This document shows positions 26,133-35,563 of a stretch of DNA of 64,000 bases, one piece after another. Position 1 is the stretch's first letter, and each line of letters begins with the position of its first letter. The notes beneath the pieces were generated by a model that saw only the letters and a list, made by a program, of their open reading frames with translations, had not been told where the DNA came from and ran no database searches. The translations under genes were made by a program, and so were the position numbers. This DNA comes from Luteimonas sp. (lineage in GTDB: Bacteria > Pseudomonadota > Gammaproteobacteria > Xanthomonadales > Xanthomonadaceae): NCBI GenBank assembly GCA_024707405.1, contig JANPZU010000005.1, positions 1-64,000 of the forward strand. Reading direction: 5' to 3'.

Positions 26133-27275
26133 ATGAGGGATCAGCCGGCATTGGTGCGGGCCGTGGGCAGGATCTACGGGACGCTGCTCGACGAGAATCC
26201 CGAGCAGGGCTGGCTCGATGGCGTGCGGGAATGGATGGGTGCCGAGCATGCCTGCCTCAACGAGGTCGGCCCGGCGGTGCGATGGTGGAGCTGCATCCGG
26301 TTCTCCATCGTCGAGCGCGCACTGGGTGATCGCTTCGTCCAGGATCCGGTGTACAGCCTGGCGCTGGAACAGGCGCCGCTGATGCAGCCCGTGCGGCTGT
26401 CGCGGTTCGTGCCGACCGATGCGTTGCGGCGCACGGACATGTACCAGGAGTTGATCCGGCCCATGAATGGCGGGGTCGCCGCGATCTGCACGTGGAAGCA
26501 CGATGCTGGCTTGAACGCACTCACCATCTGCCGCAGCGCGGAGTCGGACGATGATTTTTCCGACGACGAGATAGCCGCCTTGCGGCCGCTGCTGTCCCAT
26601 CTGCGCAACGCCATGCGGGTGCGCGCCCGCATGCGTGGGCTGGAAGCGGCGTTGTCGCATGCCAATGCGGCACTCGATGCGGTACGCGACGGTGTCTTCG
26701 TGCTCGATGCGCGCGGCCGGGTGCGGCATGCCAACGTGGCCGCGCGTCGCCTGCTCGACGATGGCGATGGGCTGCGGCTCGAACGCAACATGGTGCGCGC
26801 AGGGCGCATCGAGGACGACCGTGTGCTGCAGGCGCTGGTCAACGACACGCTGGCGCTGGGCGATGCGTTGCGCGACGGGCGTGGTGCCGGCGGCACCGCA
26901 TTGCTGCAAGGCACCGGCAATGCCGTGCTGGTGGCCAGGAGCGGAATCCGGCGCCCGTTGCTGGTGGCCGTGGCGCCATCGGCGGACACTGCGCGCCTGC
27001 TGCACGGCGACCCGCAGGAAGCAGTGGTGTTGCTGGTGCGCGATCCCGAACGCGCCGGGGCGTGCCTCATCGAGGGATTGATGATGCTGTTCGGCCTGAC
27101 CCGCCGCGAGGCGGAACTTGCGCAGGCGTTGTGCGAGGGCAACACGCTGTCGGCAGCGGCGTCCCGGATCGGCATCACCGAAGGCACCGCGCGGCAATAC
27201 CTCAAGGGCGTGTTCGCGAAGATGGGCGTCGATCGCCAATCCGCACTGGTCGGCCTGCTGTCGGCGCTGGCCTGA
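26133..27275 (+). CDS. LuxR-type helix-turn-helix transcriptional regulator
   Basis: This 380-residue regulator ends in a LuxR-type HTH domain (LTRREAELAQALCEGNTLSA, then ITEGTARQYLKGVFAKMGV). The long N-terminal portion has a PAS-like stretch (ALDAVRDGVFVLDARGRVRHAN, split over the fold) near residues 180-205. No receiver-domain aspartate pocket is evident, so it is probably a one-component sensor. The ATG at 26133 has AGGAG seven bases upstream, settling the start. It is divergent from the S8 protease gene, a plausible target. The ligand is unknown. Confidence 0.82.
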   Translation: MRDQPALVRAVGRIYGTLLDENPEQGWLDGVREWMGAEHACLNEVGPAVRWWSCIRFSIVERALGDRFVQDPVYSLALEQAPLMQPVRLSRFVPTDALRRTDMYQELIRPMNGGVAAICTWKHDAGLNALTICRSAESDDDFSDDEIAALRPLLSHLRNAMRVRARMRGLEAALSHANAALDAVRDGVFVLDARGRVRHANVAARRLLDDGDGLRLERNMVRAGRIEDDRVLQALVNDTLALGDALRDGRGAGGTALLQGTGNAVLVARSGIRRPLLVAVAPSADTARLLHGDPQEAVVLLVRDPERAGACLIEGLMMLFGLTRREAELAQALCEGNTLSAAASRIGITEGTARQYLKGVFAKMGVDRQSALVGLLSALA

Positions 27276-27358
27276 AACGGAGTGTGCCATCCCGGTCGCG
27301 CCGGCGTGGTGCATCATCGGCGTGGACTTGCGCGGCAGGCGCGTGACAGGAGGATGCG

Positions 27359-28264
27359 ATGCAGATCGGCATGATCGGACTCGGGCGCATGGGCGCGAAC
27401 ATGGCCCGGCGGTTGTCGGGTGGCGGCCACGACGTGGTCGGGTTCGATCCATCCGCCGATGCGCGTGCACGACTCGAGGCCGAAGGCGTGGCGTCGGCCG
27501 ACTCGCTGCAGGCATTGGTCGAACGACTCGACGCGCCGCGCGCGCTGTGGATCATGGTGCCGGCGGGCGATCCGGTGGACGCGACGATCGACGCACTGCT
27601 GCCGTTGCTGTCGTCGGGCGACGTGCTGGTCGATGGCGGCAACTCGTTCTACAAGGACAGCCAGCGTCGCGCGACGCGCTTGCGCGAAGGCGGCATCGGC
27701 TTCCTCGACGTGGGCACCAGTGGCGGCGTCTGGGGATTGGCCGAGGGTTACAGCCTGATGGTCGGTGGCGACGACGATTCTGCGGCGCGCTTGTCCCCGC
27801 TGTTCGCCACGCTGGCGCCGGCCGCGGACAAGGGCTGGGCGCATGTCGGGCCGAGCGGGGCGGGCCACTACGCCAAGATGATCCACAACGGCATCGAGTA
27901 CGGAATGATGCAGGCCTACGCCGAAGGATTCGCGATCCTCGACCGCAAGCGCGGACTCGTGCGCGACGTGGCGCAGGTGGCCGAGCTGTGGCGGCACGGC
28001 AGCGTGGTGCGTTCGTGGCTGCTCGACCTGACGGCCGATGCGTTGTCGGAGAACCCGAAACTCGAAGGCATCGCGCCGTACGTGCCCGATTCCGGCGAAG
28101 GGCGCTGGACGGTGGCCGAAGCGATCGAGCTGGACGTGGCCGCGCCCGTCATCACCCAGTCGCTGATCGAGCGCCTGCGTTCGCGCGACGATGACGCCTT
28201 TGCCGACAAACTGTTGTCGGCGATGCGCAACGCCTTCGGTGGGCATGCGGTGAAACGCGACTGA
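27359..28264 (+). CDS. 6-phosphogluconate dehydrogenase, short decarboxylating type
   Basis: This 301-residue NAD(P)-dependent enzyme converts 6-phosphogluconate to ribulose 5-phosphate with CO2 release. The Rossmann motif is GLGRMGANMARRLSGGGHDV, followed by VDGGNSFYKDS, GTSGGVWGLAEGYSLMVGG and the substrate-binding GPSGAGHYAKMIHNGIEYG. The length (about 300 rather than 470 residues) matches the short GndA/YqeC class, often NAD-specific. GGAGGATGCG lies immediately before the ATG. No other pentose phosphate gene is adjacent. Confidence 0.9.
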   Translation: MQIGMIGLGRMGANMARRLSGGGHDVVGFDPSADARARLEAEGVASADSLQALVERLDAPRALWIMVPAGDPVDATIDALLPLLSSGDVLVDGGNSFYKDSQRRATRLREGGIGFLDVGTSGGVWGLAEGYSLMVGGDDDSAARLSPLFATLAPAADKGWAHVGPSGAGHYAKMIHNGIEYGMMQAYAEGFAILDRKRGLVRDVAQVAELWRHGSVVRSWLLDLTADALSENPKLEGIAPYVPDSGEGRWTVAEAIELDVAAPVITQSLIERLRSRDDDAFADKLLSAMRNAFGGHAVKRD

Positions 28265-28362
28265 TCGATCCGTCGTCCGCGGCATGGTTGCGCTGGATCA
28301 ATGCGGCGGGTGGCCTGCCGCGGTCAGATCGTCGTGTCTCCACCATGCAACCGAGGTGCGGT

Positions 28363-28812
28363 ATGTACAAGCACATCCTGATCGCCACGGACGGCTCCGA
28401 ACTCGCGGCCAAGGGCGTCGATGCCGGGCTCGCACTGGCCAAGGCACTGCGCGCGACAGCGACCCTGGTCACCGCCTCCGAGCCATGGCAGGACGTGATC
28501 CCGGGCGATCCGTCGGCGATGGCGTTGTCGTGCGAGTTGCGCGACGAACATCGCAAGGCGCAGGCCGCAGCGGCCGAGAACGTGCTGGCCGATGCGCAGG
28601 CCCGCGCCGCGGCGGAAGGCGTGGTGCTGGCGACGATCTACGTGCCGGAACGCTCGCCTTCCGATGCGATCCTCGAGGTGGCGGCCGAATGCGGTGCCGA
28701 CCTCATCGTGATGGCGTCGCACGGGCGCAGCGGGCTCAAGAAGCTCCTGCTCGGCAGCCAGGCGCAGGCGGTGTTGAGCGGCGGCACCCTCCCGGTGCTG
28801 GTGGTGCGCTGA
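28363..28812 (+). CDS. Universal stress protein (UspA family)
   Basis: This 149-residue cytoplasmic USP-fold protein begins MYKHILIATDGSELAAKGVD and ends with the ATP-binding signature: VMASHGRSGLKKLLLGSQAQ followed by VLSGGTLPVLVVR. The GxxGxxxxxxxxxG(S/T) pattern suggests nucleotide binding. The start at 28363 has GAGGTGCGGT upstream and gives the normal family length; an open frame continues 25 residues upstream. The specific stress is not readable from context. It converges on an AraC-type regulator. Confidence 0.9.
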   Translation: MYKHILIATDGSELAAKGVDAGLALAKALRATATLVTASEPWQDVIPGDPSAMALSCELRDEHRKAQAAAAENVLADAQARAAAEGVVLATIYVPERSPSDAILEVAAECGADLIVMASHGRSGLKKLLLGSQAQAVLSGGTLPVLVVR

Positions 28813-28841
28813 GTCTGCGGGGCGAGTGCCCTGGCGCGGCC

Positions 28842-29735
28842 TCAATGGCCGCGGAAGGTCGCCGCCATCGGCACGCTGCCCTCGCCGGGGACGGACTCTG
28901 CGTTGGCCTTGATCGCCGACGGCGTCGTGCCGTACCAGGCCCGGAAGGCTCGTGAAAACCCGCAGTTGTTCTCGAATCCGCAGGCGCGTCCCACCTCCGC
29001 AATCGAATAGGACGTCGCCAGCAGCATCCTGCGTGCGCGTTCGAGCCGCATCCGCTTGCCCGAGGCGAGTGGGCTTTCCGAGTACAGCGCCTGGTAGGTC
29101 TTGGCGAAGTGCCAGATCGACAGGTTGGTCAAGTCCGCCAGTTCCGACAGCCTGACGACGCGGTGGCTGTTGCCCTCGAGGAACAGCCGGGCGCGCTGCA
29201 TGCGCATCAGCAGTTGGCGCTGGCGCTGCAGCGACCGCCTCGGGTAGCGCGCGGCCAGGGCTCCGACCTCTGGCTGCATCGAAGCCAGGTGCCGCAGCAG
29301 CGTCTCCAGGCATCGCTGGCGATGGGCGTCGTCCTTGTGCGCATTGGCGCCCTGGCGCCAGAGTCGCAGGGCCATCCGGCGATGGCTGGCGTGCAGGTGG
29401 TCGCGACCCGGTAGCGGGATCTCCTGGGAAGGGAATCGCCTCGCCATGCGATCCCACGAATCCGCCGGAATGGTGATGCCGAGGGTCAGGGCATTGCGCT
29501 GCACCTGCAGCAGCGGCTGCGATTCGCGCTCCAGCAGCATCCAGTCGCCGCGGCAAAGGTGGAAGCTGCCTTCGCGGGCGTCGATGCGGCTGCTGCCATG
29601 CATCTGGAACCAGAGCGTTACGCTCTGGCCGGAGACCTTCAGGCTGCCGAGCCTGGATGCTGCGACCCAGGCGGGCAGGTGTTCCTGCCGCTGCTCAACG
29701 ACGTTGCCGCGATCGACTTGCAGTATGCCGTGCAT
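28842..29735 (-). CDS. AraC-family transcriptional regulator
   Basis: This 297-residue protein has a variable N-terminal sensing domain and a C-terminal AraC-type double helix-turn-helix: LSELADLTNLSIWHFAKTYQ, then SIAEVGRACGFENNCGFSRA and FRAWYGTTPSAIK. The start at 29735 has AGGGG seven bases upstream; the frame is open for 110 more residues that do not resemble the domain. It lies 125 bases downstream of the winged-helix/beta-propeller regulator on the same strand. Target and effector are unknown. Confidence 0.85.
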   Translation of the reverse strand: MHGILQVDRGNVVEQRQEHLPAWVAASRLGSLKVSGQSVTLWFQMHGSSRIDAREGSFHLCRGDWMLLERESQPLLQVQRNALTLGITIPADSWDRMARRFPSQEIPLPGRDHLHASHRRMALRLWRQGANAHKDDAHRQRCLETLLRHLASMQPEVGALAARYPRRSLQRQRQLLMRMQRARLFLEGNSHRVVRLSELADLTNLSIWHFAKTYQALYSESPLASGKRMRLERARRMLLATSYSIAEVGRACGFENNCGFSRAFRAWYGTTPSAIKANAESVPGEGSVPMAATFRGH

Positions 29736-29860
29736 GGCGTGCCCCTTTTCGGAAAGAGGTGCCTTGTTTGCCGGTTCCTGCCATTGGAGTTCGCGATATT
29801 CCGGGAAGAATCGCTGAATTGATTGCGCCGGAAACCTGAAGAAAAGCTTGCAGCCCCGGA

Positions 29861-32080
29861 TCAAGGGTGGTTGCGGCCAGTCTGGGGTGCGGCGGGTAGC
29901 GGCATCCAGCCAATGTCCTCGTGGTATTCGCTGAGGTAGCTGTAGGTGTAGTACAGGTCGCCGCGCGCGGGGTCGAAGGCGGCTGCGCTCACCGTCCCGC
30001 TCCGGGTCTCGATGCAGGGGCCGTCTTCCGCCGCGCGGGGCATGCGGATCCAGCGCAGGCCGCATCCGGTGTCGCTGCCCAGGATCGCGCTGCCGCCAGG
30101 CCAGGCGACGATGCGCCTGCCCTGGTTGTACGGGGTGCCGGTGGGGACGATGGGCAGGTCGGCGTCGCGCTGCATCAGGTCGTCCACCGGGGCCGGGTCG
30201 TTCAGGTCGAGCCCCGACTCCCAGACCCCCCAGGTGTCCCGCCGGGTGAAGACAAGCCGTTGCCGCTGCGGATCGACGAAGGCGAAGCCGGCGCCTTCAA
30301 AACGTGCCAGCGGTCGCCAGGGCGTTGCGCGGGCGTCATAGCGGATGGCTGTTTGCTGGCCGCTGCCGTGGTCGATGGTGACCAGCAGTTCGTCCGGCGC
30401 GGGCAGGTAGGCAGCATGGATGGCCGCGCCTTCGGCGGGCTGCGGCAACGGGGTGATGCGTGTGGAGGGCAGGCTGATCTCGTGCAGTCGCTCGCCATCG
30501 TCGGTTTCAGCCACGACGAGCAGGCGGTTGCCGTCGGCCGACCAGGCGGGCGCCTGTCGCATCCGTGGCGTGATGCCATCGACGGGGCGCAGCGATTCCG
30601 GCCGATCCAGTTCCGCCCACCACAGGCGCGTGCTGCCGCTGCGATTGGAGAGGAAGGCGATGCGGCGGCCGTCGGCGCTGATCGAAGGCGTCAGGTCGTC
30701 GCCGGTCGAAGCGAACATCCGTTCCGGTGGATCTGCGGGCGTGCTCTCGCTGCCTTGCGGGATACGGGCGCGATACAGCCGGCTGGGTGCAGCCACGTTG
30801 GCCACGAAGACCAGCGCGGCGGACTTGAGCGCCGCGTGTGGATAGGCCACGTCGGCAACGCCCAGGTCGTGCAGTTCGAGGCCGGGCAATTCCAGGCGCG
30901 ACAACTGCAACTGGTGTCCCGCCAGGTGCGATAGCACGATGGCGTTCCCGTCGGGAGTCCAGGTGAATCCGTAGAGGTTGGTTTCAAGTTGCGTCAGTCG
31001 TTCGGCGGCACCGCCTCCGGCGGGGATGCGCCAGAGGTCGCTGCGCGATACGCCGCGCTGGAACACGATCCAGCGGCCGTCAGGCGAATACGCCGGACTG
31101 AGATCCTGGGCATCGTCGTCGCGTGCGTATTGCAGCGGATGCATCGTGCCGTTGGTCGCATCGATCTCGACCAGCGCGCCGTCGCCCATGATCAGGCGGT
31201 CGCCGTGCGGATTCCATGCGATACGCCGGGGGCCCGAGGGGCAGGGCATGATTTCGATCGCGTCGCCACCGCTGGCCGCGATGCGCATCAACCTGCAGTC
31301 CTTGCCGTGCAGCGTGCGCACGAACGCGATCTCGCGTCCGTCCGGCGACCAGGCGGCAAGGGTGTGCCGTTCCCCGGGCTCTGGATGCGTCAGTGCGCGT
31401 GGCTGCACCGATGCCGTGGTCTGCAACATCAGTGCAGCCGACCGGTCGCTGTTCTCGTACATGCTGTAGACGACCATGGCGCCGTCCGGCGACAGGCTCG
31501 GCCACAACTCGCTGCCGGGGCGTGATGTCAGGCGCGTGTAGCCGGTGTCCGCGGCAGAGGCTGCAGGCATCGCCAGGGACGCGCGGTCGCCATCGCCATC
31601 GCGCATGAGCCACCAGCCACCGGCAAGCGCCACGACACTCACGCTGGCTGCCGCCAGTGCCACGACCAGCGGACGCGAAAAGCGGCGTGCGGGAAGAACT
31701 GTTCCGGCCGGTTCGACGGGTAACTCCACGAGCCAGGTGACATCCGGGATCAGCCGGTAGCCATGCTTGGCGATGGTCTCGATGTATTCCGCAGGGCGCC
31801 CGTCGTTGAAGGCGCGGCGCAATTGCGCGACCGCCTGGGTCACCACTTCGTCGCTCGGCATCGTGTCGGGCCAGATCGATTCCAGCAATTGCTGGCGCGC
31901 GACGACCTTGCCCTGTTGCGCGGCGAGCGACAGCAGCACGTCGAGCGCCTTCAGGCTGATCCTGCCGGTGCTTCCGTCCTTGCCGGTGAATTCGCGCGTG
32001 GTGGCATCGATGACGAAGTCGCCGATGCGGAAGCGTTCCGCGGGCAGGGTGGCGAGGATGTCTTGCGTGGATCTGGGCAT
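29861..32080 (-). CDS. Membrane-spanning winged-helix regulator with TolB-like beta-propeller
   Basis: This 739-residue one-component regulator has an OmpR/ToxR-type winged-helix DNA-binding domain at residues 15-112 (FRIGDFVIDATTREFTG to IETIAKHGYRLIPDV). A single transmembrane helix follows (about 137-159). The periplasmic part carries repeated TolB/PD40 propeller blades such as LSPDGAMVVYSM, WSPDGREIAFVR and YSPDGRWIVFQR. The CadC/ToxR-like topology suggests a periplasmic signal transmitted directly to DNA. It is divergent from a TonB-dependent receptor gene. The intergenic region holds two 11-bp-period direct repeats, the spacing typical for winged-helix binding sites, so the receptor gene is the likely target. 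Confidence 0.85.
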   Translation of the reverse strand: MPRSTQDILATLPAERFRIGDFVIDATTREFTGKDGSTGRISLKALDVLLSLAAQQGKVVARQQLLESIWPDTMPSDEVVTQAVAQLRRAFNDGRPAEYIETIAKHGYRLIPDVTWLVELPVEPAGTVLPARRFSRPLVVALAAASVSVVALAGGWWLMRDGDGDRASLAMPAASAADTGYTRLTSRPGSELWPSLSPDGAMVVYSMYENSDRSAALMLQTTASVQPRALTHPEPGERHTLAAWSPDGREIAFVRTLHGKDCRLMRIAASGGDAIEIMPCPSGPRRIAWNPHGDRLIMGDGALVEIDATNGTMHPLQYARDDDAQDLSPAYSPDGRWIVFQRGVSRSDLWRIPAGGGAAERLTQLETNLYGFTWTPDGNAIVLSHLAGHQLQLSRLELPGLELHDLGVADVAYPHAALKSAALVFVANVAAPSRLYRARIPQGSESTPADPPERMFASTGDDLTPSISADGRRIAFLSNRSGSTRLWWAELDRPESLRPVDGITPRMRQAPAWSADGNRLLVVAETDDGERLHEISLPSTRITPLPQPAEGAAIHAAYLPAPDELLVTIDHGSGQQTAIRYDARATPWRPLARFEGAGFAFVDPQRQRLVFTRRDTWGVWESGLDLNDPAPVDDLMQRDADLPIVPTGTPYNQGRRIVAWPGGSAILGSDTGCGLRWIRMPRAAEDGPCIETRSGTVSAAAFDPARGDLYYTYSYLSEYHEDIGWMPLPAAPQTGRNHP

Positions 32081-32241
32081 CGTGTCCGGTGCGTCGGATG
32101 GGCAGGCGTGCGGGCGGACGCATGATTATGCCGCGTGCCGGCAGCACAAGGCGGCCACGGGGAAAGCCCAAGAACGGTCAAGGCATCCCGCTGCGACCGG
32201 ACATCCGGCGCGATGTGCGGACGCTACTTTGTCTCCTCGTT

Positions 32242-32300
32242 TAACGCGGGGCTAACGGCAGCGGCCGGCGATCGGCCTTGTCGCAACGATGTCGCAAGAC
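32242..32300. promoter_or_regulatory. Two 11-bp-period direct repeats, candidate winged-helix binding sites
   Basis: TAACG occurs at 32242 and 32253, and TGTCGCAA at 32279 and again at 32290. Both pairs repeat with a period of exactly 11 bp. PhoB/OmpR-type winged-helix proteins commonly bind tandem half-sites about 10-11 bp apart. The repeats lie between the divergent winged-helix regulator and receptor genes. Confidence 0.5.
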
Positions 32301-32421
32301 GCAAACGCACGCGGATCACTGCTTCCGCACGCCATCGCGCGTGGTCGGGCAGGCAGGTTGCGGCCTCGAGCCGGGGCTTGATCCGGGTGCAGGGGACAAC
32401 AACAACGTGGAGAGAATGAAG

Positions 32422-35400
32422 ATGCACAAGTCACGCCGCATACGCACGTCGAGAAGCAGGCTGAGCGTCGCGCTCCTGGCGGCCATGGTGGTTCCATGGG
32501 TCGCCATGGGCGATGCGCTGGCGCAGGAGCCGCAGGAAGCACCTGAAACGCAGGCCGATGCACAAGGCCAGGCCTCGCAGCTTGACACCGTCACGGTGAC
32601 CGGCTCGCGTATCCGCAGGGCGGGTTTCGATACGCTCGAACCCACCAAGGTGATCACCGCCGAACAATACCTCGATGCGGGCCTGACCAACGTCGCCGAC
32701 ATGCTGCGTCGTACCCCGAGCTTCGGAGCGGGCGTCACGCCCGATGGCGCGCAATCGTCGTTCGGCGCTGGCGTCAACTTCGCCAACCGCTTCAACCTGG
32801 GGACGAACCGCACGTTGACCGTGGTCAACGGCAGGCGCTTCGTGTCCAGCAACACCACCACGATCTTCGGGCCCGCGGCCCCCGGCCTGCAGGTCGACCT
32901 GAACGTCATCCCGACCGCGTTGATCGAACGCGTCGAGAACCTCGCCATCGGCGGCGCGCCGACGTATGGCTCGGATGCGATCGCGGGCACCATCAACGTG
33001 ATCCTCAAGAAGGACTACGAGGGCACTGCGTTCAACATCGGCTACGGCGCGACCGAGCGCGGCGACAACCATCGCCTGAACTACTCGAGCCTGTTCGGCG
33101 TGAACTTCGGCGAAGGCCGCGGCAACTTCAACGCCGCCATGTCGTACGACAAGGTGGATGGCGTGCTGCAGACCGAGCGCGACTTCTACCGCAGCGCGCA
33201 CTTCTTCACCACCAACCCCGGCGGGGGCGTGCTTGGTGCATGGCCGGGCCGCACCCCCGGCAACGACGGACGCTACTTCGGCGACATCCCGTTCAACACG
33301 ACAGGCGCGGACGGCATCCCGAACGCAATCCTCATCCGCGACCGGCGCATCTACTCCACGCCGCCGGGCGGCCTGCTGTACTTCGGCTTCGTGCCCGGGT
33401 CGGGCAATACGCGGCTGGCCGGGCCGAACGGATCCAACACCACGCTCGCCTTCGACCGCAACGGCAACCTCGTCAGCTACGACCAGGGCTACGGCTTCAC
33501 CGCGGTCGACGCCAGCGGTGGCGACGGGCTGAACCTGGTGGAGATGGGGCAGATCACCGCCGATCTCGAGCGCAAGACGCTCAGCCTCAACGCGCGCTGG
33601 GGCCTGACCGATTTCGTCGACGTGTTCTTCGAAGGCACGCGTTACCAGGCCGATGCGCACGAGCTGGCCGCGCAATCGATCTACAACTCGCCCCTGTTCG
33701 GCGGCCTCAGCAGCTTCCTGACGATCCCGGCCAGCCATCCGTTGCTGACACAGCAGGCCCGCGACACGCTTGCCGAGCACGGCCTGACCTCGTTCAACCT
33801 GTCACGCGCTTCCCGCGACCTGGTGACCAACAACTCGCGCAACAACAACACGATCTCGCGTGGCGTGTTCGGCTTCAATGGCAGCTTCGACCTGGGCAAC
33901 CGGGCGTACTACTGGGAGGCATCGGCCAACCACGGGCGTACCGCCAACACGTTCACGCAGACGGTGCTGAACCAGCAGAACTTCATCAACGCCATGAATG
34001 CGACCGTCGATGGCAGCGGCCGCGTGGTCTGCGCCGGCACGCCCATCCCGGGCCTGTTCATCCCCGGCGGCAACACCCCGGTCGCCGACCCGCGCTGCGT
34101 GCCGCTGGATCTGTTCGGCGACGGTCGGCCGAGCCAGGCCGCAAGGGATTACGTGACCGACATGACCCGCGCGAAGTCGACCATCGAGCAGCGCGTCTAC
34201 AACATCAACCTCAGCAGCACGCTGCTCGACCTGTGGAGCGGCCCGCTGCAGTACAACGTCGGCTATGAACGCCGCAGGGAGGCTGGCCGGTTCTCGCCGG
34301 ACGAGTTCCAGATGGAGGGCAGGGGGCGTGCGGTGCCGATCGAAGCGACCGGTGGCGAGTTCACCACCGACGAGTTCTTCGGCGAGGTGCTGATCCCGCT
34401 GGTCAGCCCGTCGAGCGACATTCCGTTCCTGAAGAAGCTCGACCTGACCGGCAAGTACCGGCAAGTGGACAACACCATCAACGGCAAGTTCGACACCTAC
34501 ACCTACGGCCTGCAGTGGAAGCCGTTCGACGACTTCGAGATCCGCGGCAACTTCACCCGATCCCTGCGTGCGCCGGCGATCACGGAGCTGTTCGCGCCGC
34601 TGGCATCCGCGTTCCGCTTCACCAACGATCCCTGCGATTCCAGGCTGATCGGCGCGGGCACGAGGCGGGAGGTCAGGGCACGCAACTGCGCGGCGTTCCT
34701 GGAGCACTACGGCCTCACAAGCTTCACCTCGAACGCGATGAGCGCGAGCGTCATGGGCACGACCGGCGGCAACCGGACGCTGCAGAACGAAAGCGCCGAC
34801 TCGTACACCTACGGCTTTACATGGTCGCCTTCGTTCGCGCGTGGCCTGATCGTGGCGGCCGACTACTACAACATCAAGATCAAGGACGCGATCTTCGCGC
34901 TGGACAACGACGACATCGCCATCGGCTGCTTCGACAACGATGACTTCAACGCCGGCAACGTGCCCAATGCAAACGCTTACTGCGGCTTGCTGGTCCGCAA
35001 CGACAGCGGGCAGATCGTCGACTGGGTCTCGACCTACATCAACACCGCGTTCCTCAACCTGGAGTCGTATTCGGCCGAAGTCCGCTACGACTTCGCCACC
35101 GAGCGCTACGGCCGCTTCTCGGTCGGTGCCAGCGGCTACTTCCCGCGGACGTTGACCCGCTCGCCGGTGGGCATCGTGCAAACCGATACGGTGGGCACGG
35201 TCGGCGATCCCGAGCGCCAGTACCAGGCATTCGTCAACTGGAAGCGCAACCGTTGGGGTGTTGGCTTGAATGCGAACTACTGGAGCAGCACGGCAACCCT
35301 GCTCGGCAGCGCCGTCGCCACGCCGGAAGATCGCGACATCCTCGGCCTGGGCAGCCACGTGCTCTTCAATGCCAACGCATCCGTCCAGCTATCGAAGGGC

Positions 35401-35517
35401 GTGATGGCCCGGTTGGCGGTGACCAATCTGATGGACAAGGATCCACCTTTCCCGTCGGTGGTGCAGTACGACAACCTGGGGCGGCGGTACTTCATGTCGC
35501 TGGAATGGAACTTCTGA
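32422..35517 (+). CDS. TonB-dependent receptor
   Basis: This 1031-residue outer-membrane receptor has a long, positively charged signal peptide ending MGDALAQ, then a TonB-box-like LDTVTVTGSRIRRAG. The plug follows (ADMLRRTPSFGAG, LTVVNGRRFVSS and IGGAPTYGSDAIAGTINVIL) and then a beta-barrel ending FMSLEWNF with a terminal Phe. Two adjacent ATGs exist at 32416 and 32422. GGAGAG at 32409-32414 is too close to the first and correctly spaced for the second, which is therefore chosen. The ligand is unknown; the adjacent regulator with a periplasmic propeller is the likely controller. Confidence 0.9.
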   Translation: MHKSRRIRTSRSRLSVALLAAMVVPWVAMGDALAQEPQEAPETQADAQGQASQLDTVTVTGSRIRRAGFDTLEPTKVITAEQYLDAGLTNVADMLRRTPSFGAGVTPDGAQSSFGAGVNFANRFNLGTNRTLTVVNGRRFVSSNTTTIFGPAAPGLQVDLNVIPTALIERVENLAIGGAPTYGSDAIAGTINVILKKDYEGTAFNIGYGATERGDNHRLNYSSLFGVNFGEGRGNFNAAMSYDKVDGVLQTERDFYRSAHFFTTNPGGGVLGAWPGRTPGNDGRYFGDIPFNTTGADGIPNAILIRDRRIYSTPPGGLLYFGFVPGSGNTRLAGPNGSNTTLAFDRNGNLVSYDQGYGFTAVDASGGDGLNLVEMGQITADLERKTLSLNARWGLTDFVDVFFEGTRYQADAHELAAQSIYNSPLFGGLSSFLTIPASHPLLTQQARDTLAEHGLTSFNLSRASRDLVTNNSRNNNTISRGVFGFNGSFDLGNRAYYWEASANHGRTANTFTQTVLNQQNFINAMNATVDGSGRVVCAGTPIPGLFIPGGNTPVADPRCVPLDLFGDGRPSQAARDYVTDMTRAKSTIEQRVYNINLSSTLLDLWSGPLQYNVGYERRREAGRFSPDEFQMEGRGRAVPIEATGGEFTTDEFFGEVLIPLVSPSSDIPFLKKLDLTGKYRQVDNTINGKFDTYTYGLQWKPFDDFEIRGNFTRSLRAPAITELFAPLASAFRFTNDPCDSRLIGAGTRREVRARNCAAFLEHYGLTSFTSNAMSASVMGTTGGNRTLQNESADSYTYGFTWSPSFARGLIVAADYYNIKIKDAIFALDNDDIAIGCFDNDDFNAGNVPNANAYCGLLVRNDSGQIVDWVSTYINTAFLNLESYSAEVRYDFATERYGRFSVGASGYFPRTLTRSPVGIVQTDTVGTVGDPERQYQAFVNWKRNRWGVGLNANYWSSTATLLGSAVATPEDRDILGLGSHVLFNANASVQLSKGVMARLAVTNLMDKDPPFPSVVQYDNLGRRYFMSLEWNF

Positions 35518-35537
35518 TTCCAGCCTGATGCGCCCCC

Positions 35538-35563
35538 AAGGCCCTTGCTTCGGCAAGGGCCTT
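35538..35563 (+). terminator. UUCG-tetraloop hairpin after the TonB-dependent receptor
   Basis: AAGGCCCTTGC and GCAAGGGCCTT form an 11-bp perfect stem closed by a C(UUCG)G tetraloop, a very stable fold. It lies about 20 bases after the receptor stop; a short T-containing stretch (TTGTCGTTT) overlaps its end. It is probably the receptor terminator. Confidence 0.7.

Noticed and set aside
25790-26134. N-terminal extension of the S8 protease frame by 115 codons
   Set aside because: The extension is Arg/Pro-rich and non-coding in character; the start at 25789 has a ribosome binding site and a signal peptide.
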